Source: AV40 sp963817335 (GTDB lineage Bacteria > Verrucomicrobiota > Verrucomicrobiia > Chthoniobacterales > UBA10450). Taken from it: a DNA stretch of 64,000 nucleotides. A program made the translations under genes and the position numbers. The notes below the pieces were generated by a model. That model did no database searches and was not told where the DNA came from. It worked only from the letters and a program-made list of their open reading frames with translations. Positions within the stretch are counted from its first letter, which is position 1, and the number at the start of each line of letters is the position of its first letter. The stretch lies in assembly GCA_963817335.1 (NCBI GenBank), contig CAWFNX010000005.1, forward strand, positions 434,001-498,000, in the 5' to 3' direction. Below, piece by piece: positions 15,797 to 24,885 of the stretch.

Positions 15797-16951
15797 CTAA
15801 CTCCGGAACACCATTGCCGGCTCCAATTTCATAACTTTGCGAATACTCACTACGGCTGCGCCGACACAGATGAAAAGCACTGCGGTCGCGCTAACCAGCA
15901 GCAACGGCCACGGCAAGCTGAACGCGATCTGAGTGCGTCCGCTTAGAAATCCGCCCCAAGCCGATGCTGCGCCAACTCCCAGTCCGTAGCCAATCGCGCC
16001 AACTTCCGCCGCTTGCAGTGAAATCATGCGCAGCAACATGCGATTCGTGGTGCCCATCGCTTTGAGCGTTCCGAAATAGCGCAGGTTGTCTAAAGTGAAG
16101 TTGTAAAAGGTCTGGCCGGAAATCGCGATGCCAACGATGAATCCGAGCGTGACGACCGTCAGGAAGTTGATCGGCATCCCGGTGTATTTTAGAAAATACC
16201 AAAAGGTCAGTTTCTTGAATTCGTACGGCGTGTAGGCCCTCAAACCGAGCCGGCCAATTCGCTGGCAAACCGCGGAAACGTCCGCCCCCGGCTTCGCCTT
16301 GGCGATCACGAACGAAAGAAGTTTGCGTTCCTGCGGCGCAATTGTCGTCGCGCGCGAGTAGGTGGTGTAAAGAACGGGAACGTTCTGGAATGTCTGCGTA
16401 ATCCGGCTTATCCCGACCACAATGCAGCGATGATCGTTTAGCTCGAGAGTATCGCCGATCTTCAACGGAACACGTCGGCCATCGCGCTGTTTCTTTGCCA
16501 GTTTCCCCCGGGCTCCGGCTTCATCGACAATTACCGAATCGGCTTGTCGCAAGTCCGCCAATTCACCGGCCATCATCTTCGGCGGACCGCCGATCAATGT
16601 CGCATCGTCCAATCCGACCACGGTGCAATTCTGAAACGTGCCATCGTCCATTCGCGCGCGAAGCATGCCCTTATAGAGGCCGACCGCCCATTGAACGCCT
16701 TCGGTTCCGCGAACGCGCAACACTTCGGTGTCGCGCAGCGGTTTCACATCTTCGATGTACTGCACCTGGGGATCCACCACCCAGATGTCCGGAAGTCCTA
16801 CGTCGGTGACGAAGCTGAACGTGCGCTTCATCACTCCGGTAAAGAGCGCCGACGGCCAGGTCAGTAGAAAAGATGCGAAGGTCAGACCGATGACGATTCC
16901 AATGTATTTCGCCCGGTCGCCCAGCAGCATCTTGATGGCAATGAAATTCAT
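15797..16951 (-). CDS. FtsX/DevC-like ABC transporter permease
   Basis: This 384-residue permease has four predicted membrane helices: one near residues 17-36, a large periplasmic domain (about 40-250), then three C-terminal helices (FLTVVTLGFIVGIAISGQTF, an intermediate helix and LLLVSATAVLFICVGAAVV). This is the MacB/FtsX topology. The final MKLEPAMVFRS is the usual end of DevC-like permeases. It is the first gene of the three-gene exporter. A 14-base palindrome lies in its leader. Confidence 0.9.
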   Translation of the reverse strand: MNFIAIKMLLGDRAKYIGIVIGLTFASFLLTWPSALFTGVMKRTFSFVTDVGLPDIWVVDPQVQYIEDVKPLRDTEVLRVRGTEGVQWAVGLYKGMLRARMDDGTFQNCTVVGLDDATLIGGPPKMMAGELADLRQADSVIVDEAGARGKLAKKQRDGRRVPLKIGDTLELNDHRCIVVGISRITQTFQNVPVLYTTYSRATTIAPQERKLLSFVIAKAKPGADVSAVCQRIGRLGLRAYTPYEFKKLTFWYFLKYTGMPINFLTVVTLGFIVGIAISGQTFYNFTLDNLRYFGTLKAMGTTNRMLLRMISLQAAEVGAIGYGLGVGAASAWGGFLSGRTQIAFSLPWPLLLVSATAVLFICVGAAVVSIRKVMKLEPAMVFRS

Positions 16952-16972
16952 TGGCCAAACTCTGCTGCAGCG

Positions 16973-16986
16973 CCTGACGTCAGGCT
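16973..16986. repeat. 14-base perfect palindrome between genes
   Basis: GCCTGACGTCAGGC lies in the 47-base gap between the stop of the 118-residue gene and the permease start. Perfect symmetry could mark an operator or a short repeat. The gap also contains a TTTAGCAA octamer that overlaps the upstream stop codon. No function can be assigned. Confidence 0.35.
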
Positions 16987-16998
16987 CGGCAGGCCTTG

Positions 16999-17355
16999 CT
17001 AAATACAGATCATTTTTTGCGCGGGTGTAGCCGTACGCGCGATCGCCGAATCCAAGGCGTCCGACAATGTGCGCTCAATGTGCCGGCGTGATTCCAGATC
17101 TTCGCCAAGGTAATTGAACTTTGCGAATGCGACCGGTCCCGATTCTTCCTCGCCGTTCTCAAGTTCGACGGTGAGGAACAGAACCCATATTTTTTTCCCA
17201 AAAATCGGATCATGCAGCAGCCAGTTCAGTCGATAGGATGTGATCTCCGCCAACGGAATAACTGTCTTGTCGTCGTAAAAATGCATTACCAGCGTCGTCG
17301 ACGTGATTTCGAGATTTCGGAATCTGAAAGCGATGTTTTGATTCAGAGTTTTCAT
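16999..17355 (-). CDS. Uncharacterised 118-residue protein
   Basis: A soluble protein of about 118 residues with no recognised family. Its N-terminal two thirds alternate hydrophobic and polar residues (ITSTTLVMHFYDDKTVIPLA, IWVLFLTVELENGEEESGPVAF) like a beta sandwich or PH-like fold. The C-terminus is helical (RRHIERTLSDALDSAIA). Its start overlaps the stop of the alcohol dehydrogenase by four bases (ATGA), so the two are translated together. The ABC exporter follows after 47 bases. Confidence 0.75.
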   Translation of the reverse strand: MKTLNQNIAFRFRNLEITSTTLVMHFYDDKTVIPLAEITSYRLNWLLHDPIFGKKIWVLFLTVELENGEEESGPVAFAKFNYLGEDLESRRHIERTLSDALDSAIARTATPAQKMICI

Positions 17356-18491
17356 GGATGGATTGCCACTTTGAGAACGCCATCACGGCGGGAACCGAAT
17401 AAATCGTAGGCTTCGACAATATCATCGAGGCTGAAGCGGTGAGTAATCAAAGGCGTTGGATCGAAGCGCTTCGATTGCACCAGCGACATCAGACGTCGCA
17501 TCCGCTCTTTGCCGCCGGGACAGAGCGTAGTGACGATTTTATAATCGCCGATGCCGGCAGCGAATGCATCGTAGGGGACTTGCAATTTTCCCGAATAAAC
17601 GCCGAGGCTGCTGAGCGTTCCGCCCGGACGCAAACAGCGCAGACAGTTTTCAAATGTCGTTTGAATTCCGAGTGCTTCGATTGCCACGTCGGCGCCGCCA
17701 CCGGTTAATTTTTTAATTTCGGATAGAAGATCGACTTCGCGCGGATCCAGGACGACGTCGGCGCCCATTTGTTTCGACATCTTCATCCGAACCGGGTCGC
17801 TCTCGATACCGATGATGAACGAAGCCCCCATCAGTTTTGCGCCCGCAGTTGCGCAAAGCCCGATCGGGCCTTGCGCAAAAACAACCACCGTATCGCCGAT
17901 TCGGATATTCGCCGATTCGGCGCCACTGAAGCCGGTCGAAGCAATATCAGCGAGGAGCACGACCTGTTCATCACTCAGGTCGTCCGGAATTTTTGCGAGA
18001 TTCGCCTGCGCGCTTGGCACGAGCAAATATTCGGCCTGGGCGCCGTTGATGGTGTTGCCGAATCGCCAGCCGCCGATTGCTTCGACGCCTTCACCATGGC
18101 CACATTGTGACCACTGTGCGGACAAACAGGCGCGGCATTGACCACACGGCGTGATTGCTCCGACAAGCACTCGGTCACCGATTTCGTATCCGGTTATGCC
18201 TTCACCGAGTTCCTCGATCACGCCGACTGGCTCATGACCAATGACTAATCCCGGCTTCACTGGGTATTCGCCGCGGAGAATGTGCAGATCCGTTCCGCAA
18301 ATCGTCGTCAACGTGATGCGAATAATCGCTTCGCCGGCGCCGGCGTGTGGTCGGGCCACTTCCTCGACCCGAATGGCGTTTGGTCCGTGAAAGACATTTG
18401 CCCGCATCGTTGCTGAGTTAGATTGCGGATAGACACTTGCATTTCTTTTGGGTGCTTGCTTGGAGAGTCCGGGTTCAAGAATCGTTTTCAT
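17352..18491 (-). CDS. Zinc-dependent alcohol dehydrogenase family protein
   Basis: This is a 379-residue medium-chain dehydrogenase. Catalytic zinc ligands appear in TTICGTDLHIL (Cys), GHEPVGVIEEL (His-Glu) and the later LLADIASTGFSGAE region. The structural-zinc loop is CGQCRACLSAQWSQCGHG. The NAD site is GDTVVVFAQGPIGLCATAGAKLMG with an acidic residue after the next strand (GIESDP). It resembles the threonine/butanediol/formaldehyde dehydrogenase branch. About 28 N-terminal residues precede the normal family start (MRANVFHGP), so the translation start may be further in. With the decarboxylase at 5.3 kb it could reduce aldehyde to alcohol. Confidence 0.88.
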   Translation of the reverse strand: MKTILEPGLSKQAPKRNASVYPQSNSATMRANVFHGPNAIRVEEVARPHAGAGEAIIRITLTTICGTDLHILRGEYPVKPGLVIGHEPVGVIEELGEGITGYEIGDRVLVGAITPCGQCRACLSAQWSQCGHGEGVEAIGGWRFGNTINGAQAEYLLVPSAQANLAKIPDDLSDEQVVLLADIASTGFSGAESANIRIGDTVVVFAQGPIGLCATAGAKLMGASFIIGIESDPVRMKMSKQMGADVVLDPREVDLLSEIKKLTGGGADVAIEALGIQTTFENCLRCLRPGGTLSSLGVYSGKLQVPYDAFAAGIGDYKIVTTLCPGGKERMRRLMSLVQSKRFDPTPLITHRFSLDDIVEAYDLFGSRRDGVLKVAIHP

Positions 18492-18693
18492 ATTTCAGTT
18501 GGTCCCTTAATCTCTCCGACACGCAGGATTGTTCTCCGCGGCAATTGCGAATTGTCGCGCATTTCTTGCCCGCGACTTTATCAGGCGTGAATTGCCGGAT
18601 TTGCACCCGCAATTTCTGCACAGGAAAGGCCAAGCGCCGCGCGGCGGGAGAATGCGGCCGGGTTGATAGTGTGTTAACCAAAGGAGGTAGGTT

Positions 18694-19110
18694 ATGAAAC
18701 GAAATGTTATTCTGCTCGTGAATGCCGATGTCGACACCTACGCCGCGGCTCTGGCTGCCGCCCACGTAGCCGGGTTCGATATTCGCGTCGCACAAATCCA
18801 ACGCGACGTCTCGGAAGTATCAGACTGTGAACTCGATGATGTGGCTGCGATTGTGCTCGATTACGATCCGGACGGTCACGGAGCGGAGATTGCCGAAGAA
18901 CTACCGCAATGGCTGCCGCCACGCCCTTTGATTTTTGTCTCAAGCGAATATGAGCACGATCTGATGTTTGAAGGCAGTGCCATCCGACATCTGACGAAGC
19001 CGGTGAGCGCTGCCCAGATTGTCCACGCTCTTGATTCAATCCTGAACCAACAACCGGCGGTCAGTTGCGATCGTTGGGGGCATGTTGCCACTGCGCGTTT
19101 GCGGGTCTGA
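18694..19110 (+). CDS. Degenerate response-regulator receiver-like protein
   Basis: This 138-residue protein follows the receiver beta-alpha pattern: NVILLVNADVDTYAAALAAA at the N-terminus, AAIVLDYDPDG at the central aspartate position, and PRPLIFVSSEYE followed by HLTKPVSAAQIVHALDSIL (with the conserved Lys-Pro). The N-terminal acidic pair is reduced to NAD, so phosphorylation is doubtful. The ribosome site AAAGGAGGT is near perfect. It stands alone, divergent from the alcohol dehydrogenase. Confidence 0.7.
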   Translation: MKRNVILLVNADVDTYAAALAAAHVAGFDIRVAQIQRDVSEVSDCELDDVAAIVLDYDPDGHGAEIAEELPQWLPPRPLIFVSSEYEHDLMFEGSAIRHLTKPVSAAQIVHALDSILNQQPAVSCDRWGHVATARLRV

Positions 19111-19191
19111 CCGCGAGTTAGCGGTCAGATCTCCTTCATCGCACCGGTCAAAAACTGCGCGACATTCCGAATCAGCGTCCGACTGTTCACA

Positions 19192-19374
19192 TCAATGCGC
19201 GTCCGCCTTATGCTCCACTCGGCGAGTAAACGCGGCAATCATCAGGTACATACACCATGCTACGGCAAGGATCTGCGCGAGCACGAGGAAAGCCTCGTGA
19301 ACCGTGATGCCCAGTGCGATTGCAATCGCGATTAACAACACCGCGCGATGCGTTTGAGTTTGCAGGCCTTTCAT
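19192..19374 (-). CDS. Small 60-residue membrane protein
   Basis: Two hydrophobic helices (about 10-30 and 34-50) sit between basic ends (MKGLQTQTHR...FTRRVEHKADAH). A strong GGAGGAAAT ribosome site directly precedes the ATG, which argues for a real gene. It is located just downstream of the P-type ATPase gene and in the same direction, so it could be a small partner of that pump, but nothing in its sequence proves it. Confidence 0.65.
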   Translation of the reverse strand: MKGLQTQTHRAVLLIAIAIALGITVHEAFLVLAQILAVAWCMYLMIAAFTRRVEHKADAH

Positions 19375-19431
19375 ATTTCCTCCACCAAACCATGACCGCG
19401 CGCGCCTATTTCGGATAACCGCAGTTTGCTT

Positions 19432-21927
19432 TTAACTGAGCGAAAATTGCGAAGGTCGCAGGCGCGGCGCCCCAGGCCGATAAAACACGATTTTGGCCAG
19501 CTCCGCTGCCACCACGTAACCGAGAATGATCAATCCGATGATCCAGTAAAAACGCCCCGGCATCGGTTCAAATCCCAACAGGTGAGCAAACGGAAGGTAC
19601 GGAATTAGAATTGCAACGATCACAACCGCAAGCGTAGCAATCATCAGCAATTTGCTCGGACGACTCCTCAGAAACGGACGCCGAGTACGGACAACCAGAA
19701 CAATCAGCGCCGCCGACGAGATCGATTCGATAAACCAGCCCGTGCGGAATTGGTCGATGGTCGCGTTCATCCAGATCAAGACGCCAAAAGTCAGGTAATC
19801 GAAAATGGAACTGACCAGGCCGAATGCGATCATGAAGCGGCGGATAAAATGAATGTCCCAACGACGCGGTCGCTCGACCAGCTCTTTATCGACGCTATCG
19901 TTCGCGATCGTCATTTCCGGGAAGTCGGTCAGCAGATTGATGAGCAGGATTTGTTTTGGCAACAGCGGCAGAAACGGCAGGAAGAGCGACGCGCCGGCCA
20001 TGCTGAACATATTTCCGAAATTCGCGCTCGTAGCGATGAATACATACTTGAGGGTGTTGGCAAAGGTGCGGCGGCCCTCGCGGACACCATCGACCAGCAC
20101 CTCGAGATCGCGCTCGAGTAATACGAAGTCAGCCGCCTCGCGGGCAACATCGACGGCGCCTTCAACTGACAAACTCACATCTGCCGCATGCAAGGCGGAG
20201 GCATCGTTGATTCCGTCACCGATGTAACCGACGACGTGTCCGGCTTTTTTCAGCGCAAGAACGATCCGCTCCTTTTGACCCGGCTCAATCTCGGCAAAAA
20301 CATCGACCTCGTCCGCTCGCCTGATGAGCGCGGCATCGCTCGTCTCTTGAATCTCGCGACCAGAGAGAATCTGCTCCGCATTCAGGCCAACCTCAGTCGC
20401 GAGATGTGCCGCGATGAGTGGGTTGTCGCCGGTGATGATTTTTAATCGGATCCCGAGCTCGCCGAGCTCATGCAATGTCGATTGGATCCCTGGTTTTGGC
20501 GGGTCGGAGAGTGCGAGCAGCCCGAGAAATGTCATTCCGGTTTCGCCGTCGCGATCAATCCGCGAGATATCTCGCCCAAATTCCCGATAAGCCACCCCAA
20601 GGACGCGACATCCTTCCGAACTAAACTTGCGCCATTGTTCGTCAACAAACTCGCGAACGGGGTCAATCTCACCTCGCGATCCGTCGCTTAGCTCGACGCC
20701 GGAGCAGACCTCCAAAATTTCTCGAAGCGCCCCTTTCGTGATCAAAACATGTTGATCGTCTTTTTCAAAAAGGATGCTCAGTCGCTTGCGCATGAAATCG
20801 TAGGGCAACTCGTCCAATTTATGCCAACCACTGCCATCGGGCGCGGGATGGGCCCGGATCGCTTCGTCGATTGGATTCACGAATCCGGTTTCGTTCGCGG
20901 CATTAAGATAAGCGTACAGGAGCACTTTCTGCGTTTCTTTTCCCTGGGCATCAATCGCCGCCCGGATGTCGATCTTGCCTTCGGTGATGGTGCCCGTTTT
21001 ATCCGAGCAGAGGACATCCATGCTGCCGAAGTTCTCGATCGCGGCCAGGCGCTTCACGATGACTTTTTTCTGAGCCATGCGGCGCGCGCCATGGGAAAGG
21101 TTGATTGTAATGATCGCCGGGAGGAGTTGTGGCGTCAGCCCGACTGCGAGCGCCAGCGCAAACAGAAATGAGTCCAGCACCGGTTTGTGCAGAAAAACGT
21201 TGATCGCAAAGATCGCCAGCACGAGTAAAAACGTCACTTCGGCGAGCAAATAACCGAAACGGCGGACCCCGTGTTCGAATTCTGTTTCCGGACGGCGCAG
21301 CCGCAAGCTCTCAGCGATTTTGCCGAACCGAGTTTCTCGACCAGTGGAAACAATCTCCGCTTTGCCCCAGCCGCTGACGACATTTGTTCCGAGAAATAGT
21401 TTTGTTGCCGCCTCGGCCGCTGAATTGACAGGATGCGCGTCTTTCTCAGCTGGAAAGGTTTCTCCAGTCAGAACCGCTTCGTTGACGAACAGCTCGCGAG
21501 ATTCTAGAAGGCGGCCGTCACCTGGAACCACCGCGCCCGCGGCGAGGATCGCAATGTCGCCCGGCACCACTTCCGCAAGCGGGACGAGCGTTTCGCTGCC
21601 ATCTCGCAAAACACGCGCCTTCGCTTCGACCATCGCGCGCAGTTTCGCCACCGCATGAGTCGCACTGTGTTCCTGCCAGAAACCAAGAACCCCGCTTACC
21701 AAAACAATCGCCAGGATCAGGCTCGCATCCGTCGGGTCCTGTAAAAAGAAGGAAATGATCGCGGCGCCGATCAAAATCAGGATGATCGGGCTTTTAAATT
21801 GCCGGAGAAAAAGAGCGGTCGCGGACATGGCGCGCTGCGATCTGATCCGATTCGGGCCGAACTTCGCGAGGCGCTCCCGCGCTTCCTCTGTTGTCAGGCC
21901 GATATCTTCTGGTGCGAACCGATTCAC
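19432..21927 (-). CDS. MgtA-like P-type cation ATPase
   Basis: This 831-residue P-type ATPase has an N-terminal cation-ATPase domain (GLTTEEARERLAKFGPN), actuator motif LTGETFPAEK, phosphorylation motif CSDKTGTITEGK, nucleotide-domain segment LPYDFMRKRLSILF, hinge GDGINDASAL and six C-terminal helices including ATSANFGNMFSMAGASLFLPFLP. The LNAANETGFVNPIDEAI segment and this last helix are typical of MgtA/MgtB magnesium importers. Substrate is inferred. The start is GTG, three bases after the isomerase stop, in one operon with the isomerase and the primase-like gene. Confidence 0.9.
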   Translation of the reverse strand: MNRFAPEDIGLTTEEARERLAKFGPNRIRSQRAMSATALFLRQFKSPIILILIGAAIISFFLQDPTDASLILAIVLVSGVLGFWQEHSATHAVAKLRAMVEAKARVLRDGSETLVPLAEVVPGDIAILAAGAVVPGDGRLLESRELFVNEAVLTGETFPAEKDAHPVNSAAEAATKLFLGTNVVSGWGKAEIVSTGRETRFGKIAESLRLRRPETEFEHGVRRFGYLLAEVTFLLVLAIFAINVFLHKPVLDSFLFALALAVGLTPQLLPAIITINLSHGARRMAQKKVIVKRLAAIENFGSMDVLCSDKTGTITEGKIDIRAAIDAQGKETQKVLLYAYLNAANETGFVNPIDEAIRAHPAPDGSGWHKLDELPYDFMRKRLSILFEKDDQHVLITKGALREILEVCSGVELSDGSRGEIDPVREFVDEQWRKFSSEGCRVLGVAYREFGRDISRIDRDGETGMTFLGLLALSDPPKPGIQSTLHELGELGIRLKIITGDNPLIAAHLATEVGLNAEQILSGREIQETSDAALIRRADEVDVFAEIEPGQKERIVLALKKAGHVVGYIGDGINDASALHAADVSLSVEGAVDVAREAADFVLLERDLEVLVDGVREGRRTFANTLKYVFIATSANFGNMFSMAGASLFLPFLPLLPKQILLINLLTDFPEMTIANDSVDKELVERPRRWDIHFIRRFMIAFGLVSSIFDYLTFGVLIWMNATIDQFRTGWFIESISSAALIVLVVRTRRPFLRSRPSKLLMIATLAVVIVAILIPYLPFAHLLGFEPMPGRFYWIIGLIILGYVVAAELAKIVFYRPGAPRLRPSQFSLS

Positions 21928-21930
21928 GAA

Positions 21931-22776
21931 TTATGTCGGTTGCAACGCGAGATCCCTTGCAACTTTGCGAAGATATGTTCGGCCGCGGCGCGCATTGGCC
22001 ATGGTCAGAGCTGGATCGGGCTGTCCAGCCATCTCCAGGATCAGGGCTCCTCGAAACCGCGCTTTAATCAGGTTTTGCATCAGCAGCGACCAGTCGATTT
22101 TGCCTTCGCCCGGTGGCAAATGAGTGTCTCCGGTGCCGTTGTTATCATGCGCATGGATCATCCGGAGATGGCCGGATAATTTGTGAATGAGGTTGTGTAA
22201 GTCACCGGCCAGAAATGCATGGCCGGTGTCCAGACAAACACCGATGTCGGCAGTGTTAATTCCATCAACGATCCAGAGGATGTCGCTGGTGTTGCCGAAA
22301 AGCAGGTGCGGCAATTTATTTTCGAGCACACAAATGATGCCGAGGTCGCGGCAACGTCGCGCCAACTGGTTAATGGAGTCGATCGCGTTATGCATTCGCG
22401 GAAGCTGATCAGACCTCCCGTTGGCCGGAGGATCTTCTGGACCCGGATGCAAGACAAAATAATGGACGCGCAACGCGGCCGCTGCCTCCACTGCGTGAAC
22501 AATTTCCGCGACGGATTCGGCGCGTCGCTCTTCGTCTGTGGAGCTGATGTCGATCCTGGGCGCGAACGGTGCATGGAAAGAATACGCTTCCATCCCCAAT
22601 TCGCTGATACGCTGCGCAGCGCGCTCGACTACTTTCATATCGTGGAAATCGAGGTGCTCCGGCGACGAGCAAACTTCGATCATGCTGAAACCGCTTTCGC
22701 GGATCGGCGGCAGACAATCAAGAATGCTCTGATGATAAAAGCAGCCGGTTGAAAGGCCGATGGGCCAGCTTGTCAT
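21931..22776 (-). CDS. Sugar-phosphate isomerase/epimerase (xylose isomerase-like TIM barrel)
   Basis: This 281-residue AP-endonuclease-2/xylose-isomerase-like barrel has metal-binding motifs LHPGPED, CVLENKLP, VCLDTGHAFLAGD, MIHAHDNNGTGDTHLPPGEGKIDW and LILEMAG. The ATG at 22776 has an AAAGGAGAGCG ribosome site. A longer upstream frame runs inside the preceding gene and is not protein-like. It overlaps the end of the primase-like gene by 59 bases. The family isomerises sugars or inositol derivatives; the exact substrate cannot be read. Confidence 0.88.
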   Translation of the reverse strand: MTSWPIGLSTGCFYHQSILDCLPPIRESGFSMIEVCSSPEHLDFHDMKVVERAAQRISELGMEAYSFHAPFAPRIDISSTDEERRAESVAEIVHAVEAAAALRVHYFVLHPGPEDPPANGRSDQLPRMHNAIDSINQLARRCRDLGIICVLENKLPHLLFGNTSDILWIVDGINTADIGVCLDTGHAFLAGDLHNLIHKLSGHLRMIHAHDNNGTGDTHLPPGEGKIDWSLLMQNLIKARFRGALILEMAGQPDPALTMANARRGRTYLRKVARDLALQPT

Positions 22777-24181
22777 GCGCTCTCCTTTCCAAGGCCGAGG
22801 TTTTGAAGTCCGCCAGATTAAATTCGCACCCGCGAAACGTGCACGTCTTCTGTTCCTGCGCCGACATGCAATTGAAATCGACCAGATCGTCTGTTCCGGC
22901 AGCGAACAAACCGGCGAAGACTCGGGTGTAAAAATCCGCGCGGGTTGCCGGATCGACATCGGTGAACTGGGTCCAGCCAAAATCGCGTTGGTATTTGGAC
23001 GTGATCAATCCAGCAATGTGTCTTGGATGCCAGCCGAGTGCGAGCATCACCCGAACAACGCGACGAATCCACGCCGGACGAAGCAGCAGATCGTTGGGTT
23101 GTTGCAAAGCCCGACGCGCGCAAGCTGGCAAAATGTCCATCGGTAAGTCGTCGTAAGTCTGGGGCCAGAGTTCGCTCTGATGCGGCTCTTGCGAATAAAA
23201 GAACTGATGAAACTTCGCGACTTTGGAACACTCGTATTCTCCAAGTAATCGACCTGTGCCCCGAGTGCCATCGGGGATTTCTCCGGAAGAGTGTCGGGCA
23301 AGTTTTTGCGTCAACTCGGCGTTGCGAGCGATTCCAATTCTGTCGCGCCAATCCGCGCCGTCGAGCGGGATGACAAAAAATGGCTCGAGATGTTCAAGAA
23401 CGTTCGGCGGCACCGCCCAACGTTGCTGCCACGGCTTTCGGTAAACGCTAAACGGCACCCGCACGGTTCGCGCATAGAGCGGGTCGCCATATTCGGAGAT
23501 GTCGATCGAAATCATTTCGCGGCCGTGTTCTGATGGTCCGACTTCGACCGCCGTTAGCTCCACCGGGATTTTTGTAGTCAGCGCGGCGATCCGCTTCACT
23601 TCATGGGCCAGGAATTCCATCACCAAGCCAAGGCCGGCGAACGCATGCCCAAAACCTGCGGACACCGGCTCATGCTCCGGTCCGTGCGGTTGTCGTTCCA
23701 GCGTCCACAAACTGGAAGTCGCGCGTCCCAGCTCGGCAAGCTCCTTGAACTCGATGGAATCTTTCTTTATTCGCCAGATAAAGTGATGCCCCCGACCGCT
23801 GAGCATGTGCAAACACCTGATCCGATATTTTTCCAAAAGTTGTTTGATGGCGCGCTCAACCGGCTCCTGCAGGGAAAAGATTCGCTCCGGATTTACGAAC
23901 GCCTCAGCGCCGTCATCGAAGTTCACATATTCAATGTCAAAATCGGCAATTAAGCCTTCGTGGTCCCAAAGAGATCGGCAAATTTCGGATCCGCGACTGA
24001 GAAGCCAGTTCAATGCGACTGGTGAATAGGATCTGAACGGTGGAGCAGAATCCGCATCGGTCGCGGCCAAAAACTCTGAAGACGCCTCATCACCGGAATC
24101 ACATCCGATGAATTCCCGAATCCGGGCGCGTACGTCCGGGTCCCGATAAAAATCGATTCGGTCGCGGTTTGAAACCTTCAT
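22718..24181 (-). CDS. Primase-like protein of the archaeo-eukaryotic primase (AEP) superfamily
   Basis: This 487-residue protein shows three motifs in AEP order: an Asp pair in LIADFDIEYVNFD (about 78-90), MLSGRGHHFIWRIK (about 127-140) as the SGxGxH motif, and MISIDISEYGD (about 235-245) as the third acidic motif. The C-terminal part (about 370-480) is helical with paired Cys/His-containing elements (CTFRGCEF) and could be a PriCT-like domain. AEP proteins make primers or fill gaps in repair. There are no ligase, Ku, helicase or phage genes around it; instead it heads an operon with an isomerase and a cation pump. Assignment rests on motifs only. Confidence 0.55.
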   Translation of the reverse strand: MKVSNRDRIDFYRDPDVRARIREFIGCDSGDEASSEFLAATDADSAPPFRSYSPVALNWLLSRGSEICRSLWDHEGLIADFDIEYVNFDDGAEAFVNPERIFSLQEPVERAIKQLLEKYRIRCLHMLSGRGHHFIWRIKKDSIEFKELAELGRATSSLWTLERQPHGPEHEPVSAGFGHAFAGLGLVMEFLAHEVKRIAALTTKIPVELTAVEVGPSEHGREMISIDISEYGDPLYARTVRVPFSVYRKPWQQRWAVPPNVLEHLEPFFVIPLDGADWRDRIGIARNAELTQKLARHSSGEIPDGTRGTGRLLGEYECSKVAKFHQFFYSQEPHQSELWPQTYDDLPMDILPACARRALQQPNDLLLRPAWIRRVVRVMLALGWHPRHIAGLITSKYQRDFGWTQFTDVDPATRADFYTRVFAGLFAAGTDDLVDFNCMSAQEQKTCTFRGCEFNLADFKTSALERRAHDKLAHRPFNRLLLSSEHS

Positions 24182-24333
24182 CGTAGATGTGGCCCCAAAT
24201 CGAGAACGAGATCGATGGTGGTCATGGCGTTTCCTTTCTGTTTAACAATCCAGAAGGGGCCGCAAGCCGCTCCACCAATCTTGCGAAGGATTAGTCGATT
24301 TTTGCGGCGCCAGGTGCGAATTAGTCCGCTGGG

Positions 24334-24885
24334 TCAACCATTGCGCTTCCGGACTTCGACATGCATATGGCTGAGTTTTTCGAACAACCGACCGGTGCGT
24401 CGCAGCGGCCACCAGTCATAAAGAAAAATTTGCATCGGGCGCCACATCGCGACCCATCCCGCGATCGTTAGACTCTCTCGAATTACGATCGACAATGTTC
24501 CGCTATTCTTGCGCAACAACAGTTCGCTGATCAAAAGGCAGATCGCGAGAAAGCCGAGACCGATTAACAAACTAACGCGGCCTTGTCTAAGCAGGTGCCG
24601 AAACTCAAGACGATTGATGTTCGATCGATAAGCGAAGTAGTGGTGGATAGAGTTTTCTATATCCCGTTGGGCGTTTTCATGCGCGGGAAGTTCGTTCACG
24701 TGAACGAGCAAAGAGATCGGGTCCTTACGTGGAAATTCCTGCGCCCAACTGATGATGAATTCCTCTGCGTCGTGATCGAGGTCTTTTTCGGGAAACGGTG
24801 ACGGATCCATCGAATTGAAGAGCTGCTCGATTCGATCGACGAAGACCTCGATTCTCCGCGGTGAGTGTTTGGCGGAAGCCTTCAC
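24334..24885 (-). CDS. Membrane protein of unknown function
   Basis: This protein of about 183 residues has an acidic cytosolic N-terminal half (EDLDHDAEEFIISWAQEF is similar in character) and two hydrophobic segments (VSLLIGLGFLAICLLISELL and SLTIAGWVAMWRPMQIFLY), then a basic tail. The GTG at 24885 is preferred. It has an AGGAAGG ribosome site and overlaps the upstream stop as GTGA, whereas the ATG at 24933 lies inside the preceding gene. Proteins of this layout recur in stress clusters, but the function is not known to me. Confidence 0.7.
   Translation of the reverse strand: MKASAKHSPRRIEVFVDRIEQLFNSMDPSPFPEKDLDHDAEEFIISWAQEFPRKDPISLLVHVNELPAHENAQRDIENSIHHYFAYRSNINRLEFRHLLRQGRVSLLIGLGFLAICLLISELLLRKNSGTLSIVIRESLTIAGWVAMWRPMQIFLYDWWPLRRTGRLFEKLSHMHVEVRKRNG

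Noticed and set aside
16994..17001. A fifth TTTAGCAA before the ABC permease
   Set aside because: It overlaps the stop codon of the preceding gene (ATT-TAG-CAA), so the match is partly forced by coding sequence and the distance to the start is not conserved with certainty.
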